Assembly (NCBI GenBank): GCA_041390365.1
Contig: JAWKQB010000003.1
Location: 248,001 to 312,000, forward strand
DNA length: 64,000 bases
Direction: 5' to 3'
Source of the DNA: Syntrophotaleaceae bacterium
Lineage (GTDB): Bacteria; Desulfobacterota; Desulfuromonadia; Desulfuromonadales; Syntrophotaleaceae
Shown: piece after piece, positions 50,294-59,863 of the stretch
How positions within the stretch are numbered: the stretch's first letter is position 1
Layout of the letters: each line of letters begins with the position of its first letter
Notes under the pieces: model-generated
Seen by the model: the letters and a program-made list of their open reading frames with translations, nothing else
What the model was told of the DNA's origin: nothing
Databases searched by the model: none
Program-made: the position numbers and the translations under genes

Positions 50294-53125
50294 ATGGGAT
50301 TGGTAAAGAGGATTCTCAATATTAACGGCGTTGAACGTAAGGTCATCGTTGACCCTGAAAGTCTGCTTTCGGACGTCATCCGCAAACAGTTCCAGCTGAC
50401 CGGCACCAAGATCGGCTGCGGAACCGGTACCTGCGGAGCCTGCAACGTAATCCTTAACGGCAAACTTGTCCGCTCCTGCGTAACCAGAATGAAGCGCGTC
50501 GAGGACTGGGCCACCATCGTGACCATCGAAGGTCTGGGCACCCCGCAGAACCTGCACCCGCTGCAGAAGGCCATCATCAAGCACGGCGCCCTGCAGTGCG
50601 GCTACTGCACCCCCGGCTTCATCGTTTCCGCCAAAGCCCTCCTCGACGAAAATCCCGATCCGACCCGTCAGGACGTGCGCGACTGGTTCACCAAGCACAA
50701 GAATGCCTGCCGCTGCACCGGCTACATCTCCATCGTTGACGCCGTCATGGATGCCGCCAAGGTTCTGCGCGGAGACATGAGCGAAGCCGCTCTGGAATAC
50801 AAGGACTGCGACGAAGGCCGCCTCTACGGCACCCGCTACCCCCGTCCGACCGCGGTTGCCAAGGTCTGCGGTCTGTGGGACTTCGGTATGGACATGCGCG
50901 AGCAGCTGCCTGAAGGCACCCTGTTCTGCTCCCTGGTCTATGCTGACGTAGCCCATGCCAACATCAAAGGCGTCGACATTTCCGCCGCCGAGAAAATGCC
51001 TGGCGTGGTCAAGGTCGTTACCGCCAAGGACATCAAAGGCAAGAACCGCATCACCGGTCTGATCACCTTCCCCACCAACAAGGGTGACGGTTGGGACCGC
51101 CCGATCCTCTGTGACGAAAAAGTCTTCCAGTACGGCGACGCCATCGCCATCGTCTGCGCCCAGACCCAGAAGCAGGCCGATGCCGCCGTTAAAGCCGTCA
51201 AGCTCGACCTGGAAGTGCTGCCTCACTACATGAACGCTCCGGCCGCCATGGCCGAAGACGCCATCGAAATCCATCCCGGCACCCCCAACGTCTACTTCAC
51301 CCAGAAACTGGTGAAAGGTGAAGACACCAAGCCGATCATGCAAAAAGCCGCTTACGTGGTGGAGGGCGAGTACTACCTCGGCCGTCAGCCCCAGATGCCG
51401 ATCGAACCCGATGTCGGCTTCGCCTACACTGACGAAGAAGGCCGCGTTTGTGTACAGTCCAAATCGATCGCCATCCAGCTGCAGGTGGCCATGATCGCTC
51501 CCGGCCTCGGTCTGGACGCCGACAAGCTGGTCATCCGCCAGAATCCCTGCGGCGGCACCTTCGGCTACAAGTTCTGCCCCAGTAACGAAGCTCTCTGCGC
51601 CGCGGCTACCATGGCTACCGGCCAGCCCTGCTACCTCGAGTACAGCTGGGCTCAGCTGCAGTTCTATACAGGCAAGCGCTCTCCCTTCTGGTTCAAGGCC
51701 AAAATTGCCGCCGACGCTAACGGCAAATTCCTGGCCGCTGAAACCGACTGGTCCGTCGACCATGGCCCCTACTCCGAGTTCGGCGACCTGCTGACCACCC
51801 GCGGCATGCAGTACTGCTTCTCCGGCTACGACATCCCCAACATGCGCGGTGAAGGCCGCACGGTCTGCACCAACCACTGCTGGGGTGCCCCCTTCCGCGC
51901 CTACGGATCTCCCCAAGCCTTCTTCGCTTCCGAGTCGCTGATCGACGAACTGGCCAAGAAGATGGGCAAGGATCCCTTCGAAATCCGTGAAATGAACTGC
52001 TACCGTCCGGGTGCCACCACTCCGACCCAGCAGACTCCGGAAGTGTTCGTTTTCCCGAAACAGTTCGAAGCCCTCAAGCCCCATTACGATCGTGCCGTGG
52101 CCAAGGCCAAGCAGGCATCCACCGCCACCAAGAAGCGCGGCGTCGGCGTGTCTCTCGGCATCTACGGCTGCGGTCTCGACGGCCCCGACACCTCCGAAAG
52201 CTGGATCGAGCTGCTGCCTAACGGCGACGTCATGGTCGGCAACAGCTGGCAGGATCACGGCCAGGGCTCGGACATCGGTTCTCTGACCTTTGCCCATGAA
52301 GCTCTCCGGCCTCTCGGTCTGAAGCCGGAAAACATCAAGCTGCTCATGAACGACTCCGCCCTCACCCCCTGCTCGGGTCCCTCCGGCGGTTCCCGTCACA
52401 ACGTCGTAACCGGCAACGCCATCCGCGTTTCCTGCGAAATGCTGCTCGAAGCCATGAAGAAGGCTGACGGCACCTACCGCACCTACGACGAGATGGTAGC
52501 AGCAGGCATCCCCACCAAGTACCTGGGCACCTGGACCACTCCTTGTACCCATTGCGACGTGGAAACCGGCAAAGGCGAACCGTTCTGCATCTACATGTAC
52601 GGTCTGTTCATGTCCGAAGTCGAAGTCGACATCACCACCGGCGAAACCAAGGTTCTGCGCATGGTCCATGTGGCCGACGTCGGCACCATCACCAACCAGC
52701 TGGCCGTCGACGGTCAGATCTACGGCGGTATGGCCCAGGGCATCGGTCTGGCCCTGACCGAGGACTTCGAGCACATCAAGCCGCACTCCAACATGATCGG
52801 GGCGGGCTTCCCGTTCTGCAACGACATCACAGACGACCTGGAAATCATTTACGTCTGCGAGCCTCGTGAGCACGGCTACCGTGGGGCCGGCGGCGTCGGC
52901 GAACTGCCGCTGACCGCTCCCCACTGCTCGATCATCAACGCCATCGACAACGCCTGCGGCGCCCGTATCCGTCACCTCCCGGCTTACCCCGAGAAGGTGC
53001 TTCAGGCCCTGCAGTCCGACAAGAAGGCCTTTGACGTTGCCGACGCCCTCGAGGGCGGCTGGGTAGCCGACAGCGTTGATTCCGTACCGCCTCTGGCCAA
53101 ATACGCCAAGAAGGCAGCCAAGTAA
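50294..53125 (+). CDS. Aldehyde oxidoreductase of the xanthine oxidase family (Mop-like)
   Basis: A 943-residue molybdenum hydroxylase in one chain. The N-terminal plant-type [2Fe-2S] domain has CGTGTCGAC (about residues 41-49). The second [2Fe-2S] domain has CGYCTPGF (about 100-107) and CRCTGY. The rest binds molybdopterin cytosine dinucleotide, with the GGSFG-type loop (here GGTFGYKF), RAYGSPQ, and GAGGVGELP near the end bearing the catalytic Glu. It oxidises aldehydes (or a related substrate) to acids with water as oxygen source, as the Desulfovibrio enzyme does. Codon choice is strongly biased to a few G/C-ending codons, unlike its neighbours, which suggests high expression. The ATG at 50294 follows GAAGGAACAAAG. 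Confidence 0.93.
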   Translation: MGLVKRILNINGVERKVIVDPESLLSDVIRKQFQLTGTKIGCGTGTCGACNVILNGKLVRSCVTRMKRVEDWATIVTIEGLGTPQNLHPLQKAIIKHGALQCGYCTPGFIVSAKALLDENPDPTRQDVRDWFTKHKNACRCTGYISIVDAVMDAAKVLRGDMSEAALEYKDCDEGRLYGTRYPRPTAVAKVCGLWDFGMDMREQLPEGTLFCSLVYADVAHANIKGVDISAAEKMPGVVKVVTAKDIKGKNRITGLITFPTNKGDGWDRPILCDEKVFQYGDAIAIVCAQTQKQADAAVKAVKLDLEVLPHYMNAPAAMAEDAIEIHPGTPNVYFTQKLVKGEDTKPIMQKAAYVVEGEYYLGRQPQMPIEPDVGFAYTDEEGRVCVQSKSIAIQLQVAMIAPGLGLDADKLVIRQNPCGGTFGYKFCPSNEALCAAATMATGQPCYLEYSWAQLQFYTGKRSPFWFKAKIAADANGKFLAAETDWSVDHGPYSEFGDLLTTRGMQYCFSGYDIPNMRGEGRTVCTNHCWGAPFRAYGSPQAFFASESLIDELAKKMGKDPFEIREMNCYRPGATTPTQQTPEVFVFPKQFEALKPHYDRAVAKAKQASTATKKRGVGVSLGIYGCGLDGPDTSESWIELLPNGDVMVGNSWQDHGQGSDIGSLTFAHEALRPLGLKPENIKLLMNDSALTPCSGPSGGSRHNVVTGNAIRVSCEMLLEAMKKADGTYRTYDEMVAAGIPTKYLGTWTTPCTHCDVETGKGEPFCIYMYGLFMSEVEVDITTGETKVLRMVHVADVGTITNQLAVDGQIYGGMAQGIGLALTEDFEHIKPHSNMIGAGFPFCNDITDDLEIIYVCEPREHGYRGAGGVGELPLTAPHCSIINAIDNACGARIRHLPAYPEKVLQALQSDKKAFDVADALEGGWVADSVDSVPPLAKYAKKAAK

Positions 53126-53263
53126 CATGATGTAATCCCTGGTGGCGACACCGGCCAATTCCGGGGGCCGGTGCCGCCAGCCTTCGCCAGGGATTCTTGG
53201 AGGTGGAGGGCTGCCGCAAGGTGGTCCTCCACCTCCATATTTACATTTCCGGAGATTGAGCTC

Positions 53264-53304
53264 AAATTCGTTCCATCCGAATCAAACCGGATGGAACGAA
53301 TTTT
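53264..53304 (+). terminator. Strong terminator after the aldehyde oxidoreductase gene
   Basis: ATTCGTTCCATCCG pairs with CGGATGGAACGAAT (14 perfect pairs), followed by TTT. A second perfect 11-base hairpin (GGAGGTGGAGG with CCTCCACCTCC, 53199-53236) stands before it. Together they isolate the oxidoreductase transcript. Confidence 0.9.
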
Positions 53305-53368
53305 ACTATGAGGCATCACCCTTGTTTTTCCTCGGCACCATCAAGACGCGACGGGAGATTGACCATTT

Positions 53369-55681
53369 ATGGAAAAAGACCAACGCATCGAATGGGAGGC
53401 GAAGTGCATCCAGGAAGAGCCTCCCGCCTGCACGGCGACCTGTCCTTTGCATGTGGACGTGCGCCAGTTCATGCTCGAAATCAGCAAAGGCGACCTGGAA
53501 GCGGCTTATCAGGTCCTGAAAAAGCATATGCCGTTTCCCGGCATTTTTGGACGGATCTGTAATCACCCTTGTGAAACCCGGTGCCGCCGAGCGGAGGTGG
53601 GCCAAGCGCTGGCCATCGGCAGCCTGGAACGTCTTTGTGTCGAAAAACATGGTTCACCCGATCCGGTCAAACCCCTGCCGCGGAAAAACAAGCATATCGC
53701 GGTGATCGGCGGCGATATAGCCGGTTTGGTTGCCGCCCATGACCTGCGCAAGAAGGGCTTTGCGGTGACCCTTTTTGAGCCTGAAAAGATACTTGGCAAG
53801 ACCTTTCGCAAATTTCCCGACAACCTGTTGCCCGCTGCCATCATCGATGAGGAACTCTCGGTTCTTGAAGGCATGAAAGTCGAAATCGTGCTGGGAGATT
53901 CCATAAATCAGGCTGTTTTTGATCGCCTTTGCAGCGAATTTGATGCCATTTTCATCGATCGCAGCAGTTCCGCCTGTTCCGCCCTGGCTCTTGCAAAGGA
54001 CGACCAGGGGGAAATGGCTCTGGACCCTGCATCCGCCGCCACCAGTGTCGAGGGGGTTTTCGCCGGCGGCTGCGCTGGCGATGCGCCGATCATGCTTGCC
54101 GCAGCGGGCCGCAAGGGAGCTTTATCCATCGAGCGCTTCCTGCAAAAGGCTCATATGACCATCGGCCGGGAAGACGAGGGTCCCTTCGAAACCAGGCTTT
54201 TTACCAACCTCGAGGGGATCGAACCTCTGGACCGGATTGCTCCGGCCCGTCCCGATTCCGGCTACACACCCGACGAAGCCGCCCGGGAAGCAGAGCGCTG
54301 TATTCAATGCGAGTGCATGGAATGCGTCAAGGTCTGCCAGTATCTGGCGCACTATAAAAAATATCCGAAGAAGTACATTCGCGAAATCTTCAATAACGAA
54401 AAGGTCCTGCTCGGGGCCGCTCACACCTCCAATCAGTTCATCAATTCCTGTACCGATTGCGGTTTGTGCGCGCATGTATGCCCCAACAACCTCTCCATGG
54501 GAGAAATCTGCCGCCAGGAACGTCAATTCATGTTGCAGGAGAAATTCATGCCCCCGTCGGCCCATGAGTTTCCCTTGCAGGACATGGCCTTCAGCACCGG
54601 CGACGATTTTTCCCTCTGTCGTCATCAGCCAGGCACAAATCAAAGTGCTTACCTCTATTTCCCCAGTTGCATGCTCTGCGCCACTGCCCCTCAAGAGGTG
54701 TTGACCTCCTACGACTGTTTGTGTGAAAGCCTCTCCGGCGGTGTCGGCATTCTCCTTGGTTGTTGCGGTGCCCCCGCCTACTGGTCGGGTCGTGAAGAAC
54801 TGTTTCGCGAAACCCTGGCAGGCATTCGCAAGCAATGGCAGGACATGGGCATGCCCCAGATGATTACCGCCTGTTGCAGCTGCCAGACCCTGTTCAAGGA
54901 GCATCTGCCCGAAATACCCGTAACGCCCTTATGGCAGACTTCTCCTGTTCAAGCCATCGGAGCCGGAAACGGGGAGAAGTCCAAACAACCCATAGCGGTG
55001 GTGGACCCCTGCATCAGCCGGGACGATCCCAAAACCCAGACGGATGTTCGAGCCATCCTGACCGGCCTCGGTTACAGGATTGAAGAACTCCCTCTATCCG
55101 GGGATATGGCAGAGTGCTGCGGCTACGGAGGCCTTGTTTTCAACGCCAATCCTCAGCTCGACAACGCCATCGTCACCCGGCGGGCAGCTGAGAGCGAACG
55201 GGATTACCTGGCCTATTGCGCCATGTGCAGGGACAAGTTCGTTGCCGCCGGCAAACGCACCGCGCACCTGATCGAACTCCTCTTCTCTTCATCTCCTGAT
55301 AACGATCCCTGGGCGAGGGGATGGCTCTCCTGGACCGATCGGCGCACCAACCGCCTCCGGGTCAAACAGGACCTGCTGACCCGTCACGGCGAAACCGCGG
55401 AGCGTGCCATGGAATCCTACGAACATATCAAATTGTATATCGAACCCGAAGTCATGCGCTCTATCGACAGCAGGCGCATCCTGGAGAATGACCTGCGTCA
55501 GGTGATCGCCCAGGCCGAAAAAACCGGCCGCCGTCTGTTTAATAAGGAAATGAATTGCTTTCGAGCCAATTCCAAGCTCGGCAACACAACCTTCTGGGTG
55601 GATTACCGGGCGGAACAGGATGGCTTTCGGGTGCTCAAAGCCTTTTCTCATCGAATGGTTATCACGGGGGTGGAATCATGA
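53369..55681 (+). CDS. Iron-sulfur flavoprotein oxidoreductase with HdrD-like C-terminal domain
   Basis: A 770-residue protein that combines three parts. Residues about 1-100 are the GltD-type iron-sulfur N-terminus (CTATCPLHVDV, CNHPCETRC). Residues about 105-290 hold a shortened FAD domain, IAVIGGDIAGLVAAHDL, in which the usual Gly-x-Gly-x-x-Gly is GGDIAG. Residues about 330-400 bind [4Fe-4S] clusters (CIQCECMEC, CTDCGLCAHVCP), and about 430-650 is an HdrD/CCG-like part (LGCCGAPAYW, ECCGYGG, CAMC). It matches the family annotated next to the Desulfovibrio aldehyde oxidoreductase (DVU_1558-like, from memory). It probably passes electrons from the hydroxylase to another carrier. The start at 53369 has only a weak ribosome-binding site. 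Overlaps the next gene by ATGA. Confidence 0.8.
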   Translation: MEKDQRIEWEAKCIQEEPPACTATCPLHVDVRQFMLEISKGDLEAAYQVLKKHMPFPGIFGRICNHPCETRCRRAEVGQALAIGSLERLCVEKHGSPDPVKPLPRKNKHIAVIGGDIAGLVAAHDLRKKGFAVTLFEPEKILGKTFRKFPDNLLPAAIIDEELSVLEGMKVEIVLGDSINQAVFDRLCSEFDAIFIDRSSSACSALALAKDDQGEMALDPASAATSVEGVFAGGCAGDAPIMLAAAGRKGALSIERFLQKAHMTIGREDEGPFETRLFTNLEGIEPLDRIAPARPDSGYTPDEAAREAERCIQCECMECVKVCQYLAHYKKYPKKYIREIFNNEKVLLGAAHTSNQFINSCTDCGLCAHVCPNNLSMGEICRQERQFMLQEKFMPPSAHEFPLQDMAFSTGDDFSLCRHQPGTNQSAYLYFPSCMLCATAPQEVLTSYDCLCESLSGGVGILLGCCGAPAYWSGREELFRETLAGIRKQWQDMGMPQMITACCSCQTLFKEHLPEIPVTPLWQTSPVQAIGAGNGEKSKQPIAVVDPCISRDDPKTQTDVRAILTGLGYRIEELPLSGDMAECCGYGGLVFNANPQLDNAIVTRRAAESERDYLAYCAMCRDKFVAAGKRTAHLIELLFSSSPDNDPWARGWLSWTDRRTNRLRVKQDLLTRHGETAERAMESYEHIKLYIEPEVMRSIDSRRILENDLRQVIAQAEKTGRRLFNKEMNCFRANSKLGNTTFWVDYRAEQDGFRVLKAFSHRMVITGVES

Positions 55682-55881
55682 TACCGCAGGAAGAAGCCGA
55701 CAAATGGATCTGTCATGAGTGTGGCAAGCCCCTTGAGAAAAGGAAGGTGGGATTCTCCTATATGAAGGGTTCTTTCCACGCCGAGCTGCCAGTGTGCACC
55801 GGTTGCAAACTGGTTCTTATCACCGAGGAACTGGCAACCGGGAAAATGGCCGAAGTTGAGCGGATTCTCGAAGACAAATAG
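55678..55881 (+). CDS. Small CxxC redox protein (DVU_1557-like)
   Basis: A 67-residue protein with two CxxC pairs, CHEC (residues 12-15) and CTGC (residues 40-43), an arrangement for one metal or rubredoxin-like site. By content and position it is the DVU_1557-type redox protein of aldehyde oxidoreductase loci; some relatives are reported to carry selenocysteine, but here all four positions are Cys. ATGA overlap with the flavoprotein suggests a stoichiometric partner. Confidence 0.75.
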   Translation: MIPQEEADKWICHECGKPLEKRKVGFSYMKGSFHAELPVCTGCKLVLITEELATGKMAEVERILEDK

Positions 55882-55905
55882 AAACACAAAATACTTTCTG
55901 ACTTT

Positions 55906-56652
55906 ATGCACAAGTCCGGCATGAGCAGCGGTATCACCTGTCCATTGGGGGCACCGCACCTTTACGAAACCGAAGCCCTGCGCCAGGCAACCGGGGAAAC
56001 TCTGCGTCCCGGAGGCCTGACTTTGCTCCAGGAGGCGATGAAGCTCCTGCATTGGCCGGCAGGAAGCCGAGTGGCGGATATCGGCTGCGGAATTGGTTCA
56101 ACTGCGGCATATCTGAGAGAAAAACATGGCTTGCAGACCTTCGGCATAGATCTTTCCGCTCGACTGCTCGGGGAGGCAGCATCCCGGCATGTCGATCTGC
56201 CTCTGGTTCGCGGGCGGGCAGAAAATCTCCCCTTTGCCGACGGATCCCTTGCAGGCCTGACCTGCGAATGTGTTCTTTCACTGACCAGGGACCCGGATCG
56301 AACCCTGCAGGAATTTCAGAGGGTGCTTGCCCCCGGGGGAACGATGGTTTTGAGCGATCTGTATCGCCGCAAAAACGCCGATGCCGGAAGCGTTCCGAAA
56401 AATTGCTGTCTTTCGGGCGCGGTGAGCAGGGAGCGTTTATTCAACTGGTTACATGAAGCCAAACTCGAAATCAAAGTCTGGCAGGATCGATCCCACCTTC
56501 TCGCTGAATTGGCGGCGCGCCTCGTGCTTTTGCACGGCTCTCTTGAATCTTTCTGGGAGCAGTTTGCCCCTAACAGCGAAGGTCATTCACTGCATCAAGC
56601 TGTACAAGCTATCCGACCGGGATATTTCCTGCTGATTGCCAGGAAATTCTGA
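55906..56652 (+). CDS. SAM-dependent methyltransferase (DVU_1556/TrsM-like)
   Basis: A 248-residue class I methyltransferase. SAM-binding motif VADIGCGIGSTAAYL is at about residues 54-68, then FGIDLSARLL and the VLAPGGTMVLSDLY strand. An unusual Cys pair (KNCCLSGA, about 167-174) and an N-terminal CPLGAP sit where relatives of this locus can have selenocysteine; here they are Cys. The substrate is unknown, and a role in making a modified cofactor or peptide with the radical SAM protein downstream is suggested by its constant neighbours. Neither the ATG at 55906 nor the one at 55921 has a clear ribosome-binding site. Confidence 0.78.
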   Translation: MHKSGMSSGITCPLGAPHLYETEALRQATGETLRPGGLTLLQEAMKLLHWPAGSRVADIGCGIGSTAAYLREKHGLQTFGIDLSARLLGEAASRHVDLPLVRGRAENLPFADGSLAGLTCECVLSLTRDPDRTLQEFQRVLAPGGTMVLSDLYRRKNADAGSVPKNCCLSGAVSRERLFNWLHEAKLEIKVWQDRSHLLAELAARLVLLHGSLESFWEQFAPNSEGHSLHQAVQAIRPGYFLLIARKF

Positions 56653-56730
56653 TCGGGGAAAAATCGACAACCACCTCAAACGGCCTTATCCGAGCCACGG
56701 GCTCACAATGGCCAAGCAAAGGATGACATC

Positions 56731-57171
56731 GTGAACGAACTGTCATGCATGCTGGAACTGGCCCAAAAGGGCTACTACTGTTCGCAGATCCTTTTGGCTC
56801 TCGGACTGGAAAATTGCGGAAGGACCAATCCGGACCTTATTCGAACCATGGCCGGCCTGGCTCATGGCGCCGGATTCGGGGATGGGACCTGCGGTGCCCT
56901 GACGGGAGGCATGTGTCTGCTGGCCTTTTATTCAGCCCAGGGTTCCGATGACGAAGAGGAGCATGTGGCTTTCATGGGGATGCGCATGCAACTGGCTGAT
57001 TGGTTCAAGGAGTTTTACGGCGAACAGTACGGTGGTATTGACTGTGCATCGATTGTCGGCGACGACCCGGATCCTAAATTGCGCTGTGGCCAGATCGTGG
57101 GAGCAGTCTATCTCAAGGTCAAGGAAATTCTGGCGGAAAACGATTTTGAACTTTCGGAGTGCAAGGCATGA
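56731..57171 (+). CDS. C_GCAxxG_C_C family protein (DVU_1555-like)
   Basis: A 146-residue helical protein of the C_GCAxxG_C_C family. Cysteines occur in YYCSQILLALG, the family core GTCGALTGGMCLL (about residues 49-61), DCASIVG and LRCGQIVG, and probably bind a metal or iron-sulfur centre. The same family sits in Desulfovibrio aldehyde oxidoreductase loci. The GTG at 56731 follows AAAGGATG. Its end overlaps the radical SAM gene by ATGA. Confidence 0.8.
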   Translation: MNELSCMLELAQKGYYCSQILLALGLENCGRTNPDLIRTMAGLAHGAGFGDGTCGALTGGMCLLAFYSAQGSDDEEEHVAFMGMRMQLADWFKEFYGEQYGGIDCASIVGDDPDPKLRCGQIVGAVYLKVKEILAENDFELSECKA

Positions 57172-58535
57172 CTGAAGGATTTACCGCACTTCCGATTGAA
57201 ACAGCCAGTCTTTGTCCCACCTGCCTGAAGCGCCTTCCCGCCCGGCGCGAAGTTGTCGGTGATCGGGTAGATCTGGTCAAGAGCTGTCCCGAACACGGCG
57301 AATATCGTGCTTTGATCTGGCAGGGACCGCCACACCTCTCCGAATGGAACCGGCCCAAAACACCTTCCCAACCCCCTGTCTGCTACGGGGAAGTCAAAAA
57401 GGGTTGCCCCTTCGACTGCGGCCTCTGCCCGGAGCATGGCCAGCACAGCTGCTCTGCCCTCCTGGAAGTGACCGGCCGGTGCAATCTTCGCTGCCCGGTC
57501 TGTTTTGCGGACAGCGGTAAAGAAGAAGTTGCCGACCCGCCTCTGAGCGTCATCGACAGCTGGTACCGGGCCGTTCATAATGCCAGCGGGAAGAGCATCG
57601 TCATCCAGTTATCCGGAGGGGAACCGACGATCCGCGACGACCTCCCGGTCATTATTGCCTTGGGGCGCCGGCAGGGGTTTTCCTTCATCCAGCTCAATAC
57701 CAATGGCCTGCGACTGGCGGACAGCCCCTATTATGCCCGGGAACTTAAGGAAGCCGGCCTGGCTTCGGTCTTTCTTCAGTTCGATGGCACCACCGACGCC
57801 ATTTATGAGCGCCTGCGCGGCAAAGCCCTGTTGCCTCAGAAAATCAAGGCCATCGATCACTGTCTGGCCGCCGGTCTGGGTGTAGTTCTGGTGCCGACCG
57901 TTGTGCCGGGCGTCAACAGCAACAACCTCGGCGCCATCCTTGATTTCGCCTTGCAACGTGCTCCTGGGGTTCGCGGCGTCCATTTTCAGCCGATCAGCTA
58001 CTTCGGCCGTTTTCCCGCTCCCCCTTCAGATCAGGATCGGATGACCTTGCCGCAGATTCTCCGCGGCATTGAACAGCAGACCGGGGGTCGAATGCGGGTC
58101 GACAATTTCGCTCCTCCCGGCTGCGAACATTCCCACTGCTCGTTTCATGGCAACTTCCTGGTCAACCCGGACGGTTCCCTGCTGCCTTTGACCAATAAGG
58201 ACAGCTGCTGCTGCAACAAGCCGACTCCTGCTGCGGAGGGTGCCCGCAAATCAACGGACTTTCTCACCCGCCAATGGGCTGCCCCGCAGCAATCGACACC
58301 TCCTCGCAACGGCGCTCCGGAGAGCCTGGACAGCTTTCTGGAAAGGATCAAGACCCATACCTTTGCCGTTTCGGCCATGGCCTTCCAGGACGTATGGAAC
58401 ATCGACCTGGAACGGGCCCGGAATTGCTGTATTCATGTCCTGACCCCCCAGGAAAAGCTGGTTCCCTTCTGCTTGTACAATCTCACCTCGGCGCAGGGAA
58501 GGTCTCTTTACCGAGGTCACGAAGATGCAACTTAG
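57168..58535 (+). CDS. Radical SAM protein (DVU_1554/TrsS-like)
   Basis: A 455-residue radical SAM enzyme. The N-terminal zinc-like part has CPTC and SCPEHG, then CGLCPEHG. The SAM/[4Fe-4S] core is CNLRCPVC (about residues 108-115), followed by the glycine-rich IQLSGGEPTIRDD, typical of the family. A C-terminal Cys cluster (CCCNKP, then NCCIH) may hold an extra iron-sulfur centre. It belongs with the neighbouring methyltransferase and CxxC protein to a conserved set whose product is not known to me. The start at 57168 overlaps the previous stop. Confidence 0.85.
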   Translation: MTEGFTALPIETASLCPTCLKRLPARREVVGDRVDLVKSCPEHGEYRALIWQGPPHLSEWNRPKTPSQPPVCYGEVKKGCPFDCGLCPEHGQHSCSALLEVTGRCNLRCPVCFADSGKEEVADPPLSVIDSWYRAVHNASGKSIVIQLSGGEPTIRDDLPVIIALGRRQGFSFIQLNTNGLRLADSPYYARELKEAGLASVFLQFDGTTDAIYERLRGKALLPQKIKAIDHCLAAGLGVVLVPTVVPGVNSNNLGAILDFALQRAPGVRGVHFQPISYFGRFPAPPSDQDRMTLPQILRGIEQQTGGRMRVDNFAPPGCEHSHCSFHGNFLVNPDGSLLPLTNKDSCCCNKPTPAAEGARKSTDFLTRQWAAPQQSTPPRNGAPESLDSFLERIKTHTFAVSAMAFQDVWNIDLERARNCCIHVLTPQEKLVPFCLYNLTSAQGRSLYRGHEDAT

Positions 58536-59859
58536 CCCGTTGGATGCCTGGATTCTCAAGGAGTTGGGCCAGAAGCAGGATGAAAGACTTGACCTGACCC
58601 GTTTACGGGAGCACCAGTTGCGACAAATAAATTGGACCCTGGCCCATGCTGTCGCCAACAGCCCGTTCTATCGATCGAGGTTGGCTGAGCGGGTTGAGCT
58701 GCCCCTGGCTTCCCTGGCGGAATTGGCCCGGCTGCCCTTCACCACCTCGGCCGATCTCTGCCGGGAAGGGCTGCAGATGCTTGCCGTCAGCCAGGGACAG
58801 ATCGACCGCGTGGTCACCCTGGAGAGTTCGGGAACCACCGGCCCGGCCAAAAGACTCTATTTCACCGGGGAGGAACTGGCGCGCACTCAGGCTTTTTTTC
58901 GTTGCGGAATGTCCCAGGTGTTGAAACGCGGATACCGCGCACTCGTGCTGCTGCCGGGAGAACTGCCGGCCAGCGCGGGGGACCTTCTGGCCCGGGCTCT
59001 CGAACCAATGGGCGTATCCTGTCACGTGCACGGCCTGGTCAGGGACCCAGGCGCCTGTGCCGCGCTTCTGAAGGAGGAATCCTTCGACTGCGTCGTGGGG
59101 ATCCCCGTGCAGGTTCTGTCCGTCCTTCGCCAGCCGCTGTCGGCAAAAATTCCGCCTGGACGGATCAAAAGCGTGTTTTTGACCTCGGATTTCGTTCCCC
59201 GGGCTCTGGTCGAGGAGATCGGCCGGCTATGGAGATGCCCGGCCTTCAATCATTTGGGCATGACGGAAATGGCCCTGACAGGCGGGGTCGAATGCCTGGC
59301 TTTGGCCGGATATCATCTGCGGGAGCCCGACCTCTACTTCGAGATCGTCGATCCGGGCACGGGGCGGGTGCTGCCTGCTGGACAAACGGGGGAAGTTGTA
59401 GTGACCACGCTGACCCGCTCCGGCATGCCGCTGATCCGTTACCGCACCGGCGATCTTTCCGTTTTCCTATCCGATCCCTGCCCCTGTGGCAGCAGGCTGC
59501 CCCGGCTGGGCAAGCTGCGGGGGCGATTGGCCAAGCGGGTCGACCTGGGTCGCGGTGAACGGCTGGGCATGCCTGATCTGGACGAAGACCTGTTTACCGT
59601 TCCCGGCCTGGTCAATTTCCAGGCCATGCTGACTCGGGATTGCGGCGTCAACCATCTGTCATTGGCCGTCGAATCCGTTGCCGGCCTGGAACAGGCCACC
59701 TTGCGGGAAATCGACCGCCGACTGCCGACGATCCCGCCGATTCGGCGTGCTCTGGATGCGGGAACGTTGAATTTGCCCCCGGCCATTCTTTGTGCGGCTC
59801 CGCTGCCCGTCTCCGCTACCGTCAAACGAAACATTGAAGATTTGAGAAAGGAGTTTTAA
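58525..59859 (+). CDS. AMP-dependent CoA ligase, PaaK-like (DVU_1553-like)
   Basis: A 444-residue acyl-adenylate-forming enzyme similar to phenylacetate-CoA ligase. The ATP loop ESSGTTGPAKRLYFT is at about residues 95-109, the adenylate segment FNHLGMTEMALTGG at about 240-253, and MPLIRYRTGDLS precedes the hinge. The C-terminal lid with KRNIEDLRK ends the protein. It could activate an acid made by the aldehyde oxidoreductase to its CoA ester, or, as it always travels with the maturation genes, adenylate a cofactor precursor. It overlaps the radical SAM gene by 11 bases. Confidence 0.82.
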   Translation: MQLSPLDAWILKELGQKQDERLDLTRLREHQLRQINWTLAHAVANSPFYRSRLAERVELPLASLAELARLPFTTSADLCREGLQMLAVSQGQIDRVVTLESSGTTGPAKRLYFTGEELARTQAFFRCGMSQVLKRGYRALVLLPGELPASAGDLLARALEPMGVSCHVHGLVRDPGACAALLKEESFDCVVGIPVQVLSVLRQPLSAKIPPGRIKSVFLTSDFVPRALVEEIGRLWRCPAFNHLGMTEMALTGGVECLALAGYHLREPDLYFEIVDPGTGRVLPAGQTGEVVVTTLTRSGMPLIRYRTGDLSVFLSDPCPCGSRLPRLGKLRGRLAKRVDLGRGERLGMPDLDEDLFTVPGLVNFQAMLTRDCGVNHLSLAVESVAGLEQATLREIDRRLPTIPPIRRALDAGTLNLPPAILCAAPLPVSATVKRNIEDLRKEF

Positions 59860-59863
59860 TCCC

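Noticed and set aside
50216..53158. A 980-codon open frame on the minus strand opposite the aldehyde oxidoreductase
   Set aside because: It mirrors the plus-strand gene, whose strong G/C-ending codon bias leaves the antisense frame without stops. The product is low-complexity (Gly, Val, Asp-rich) with no recognisable family.
53369..58535. Selenocysteine (in-frame TGA) in the flavoprotein, methyltransferase or radical SAM genes
   Set aside because: Each frame runs from a sensible start to a sensible stop with Cys at the candidate sites; no TGA needs to be read through.
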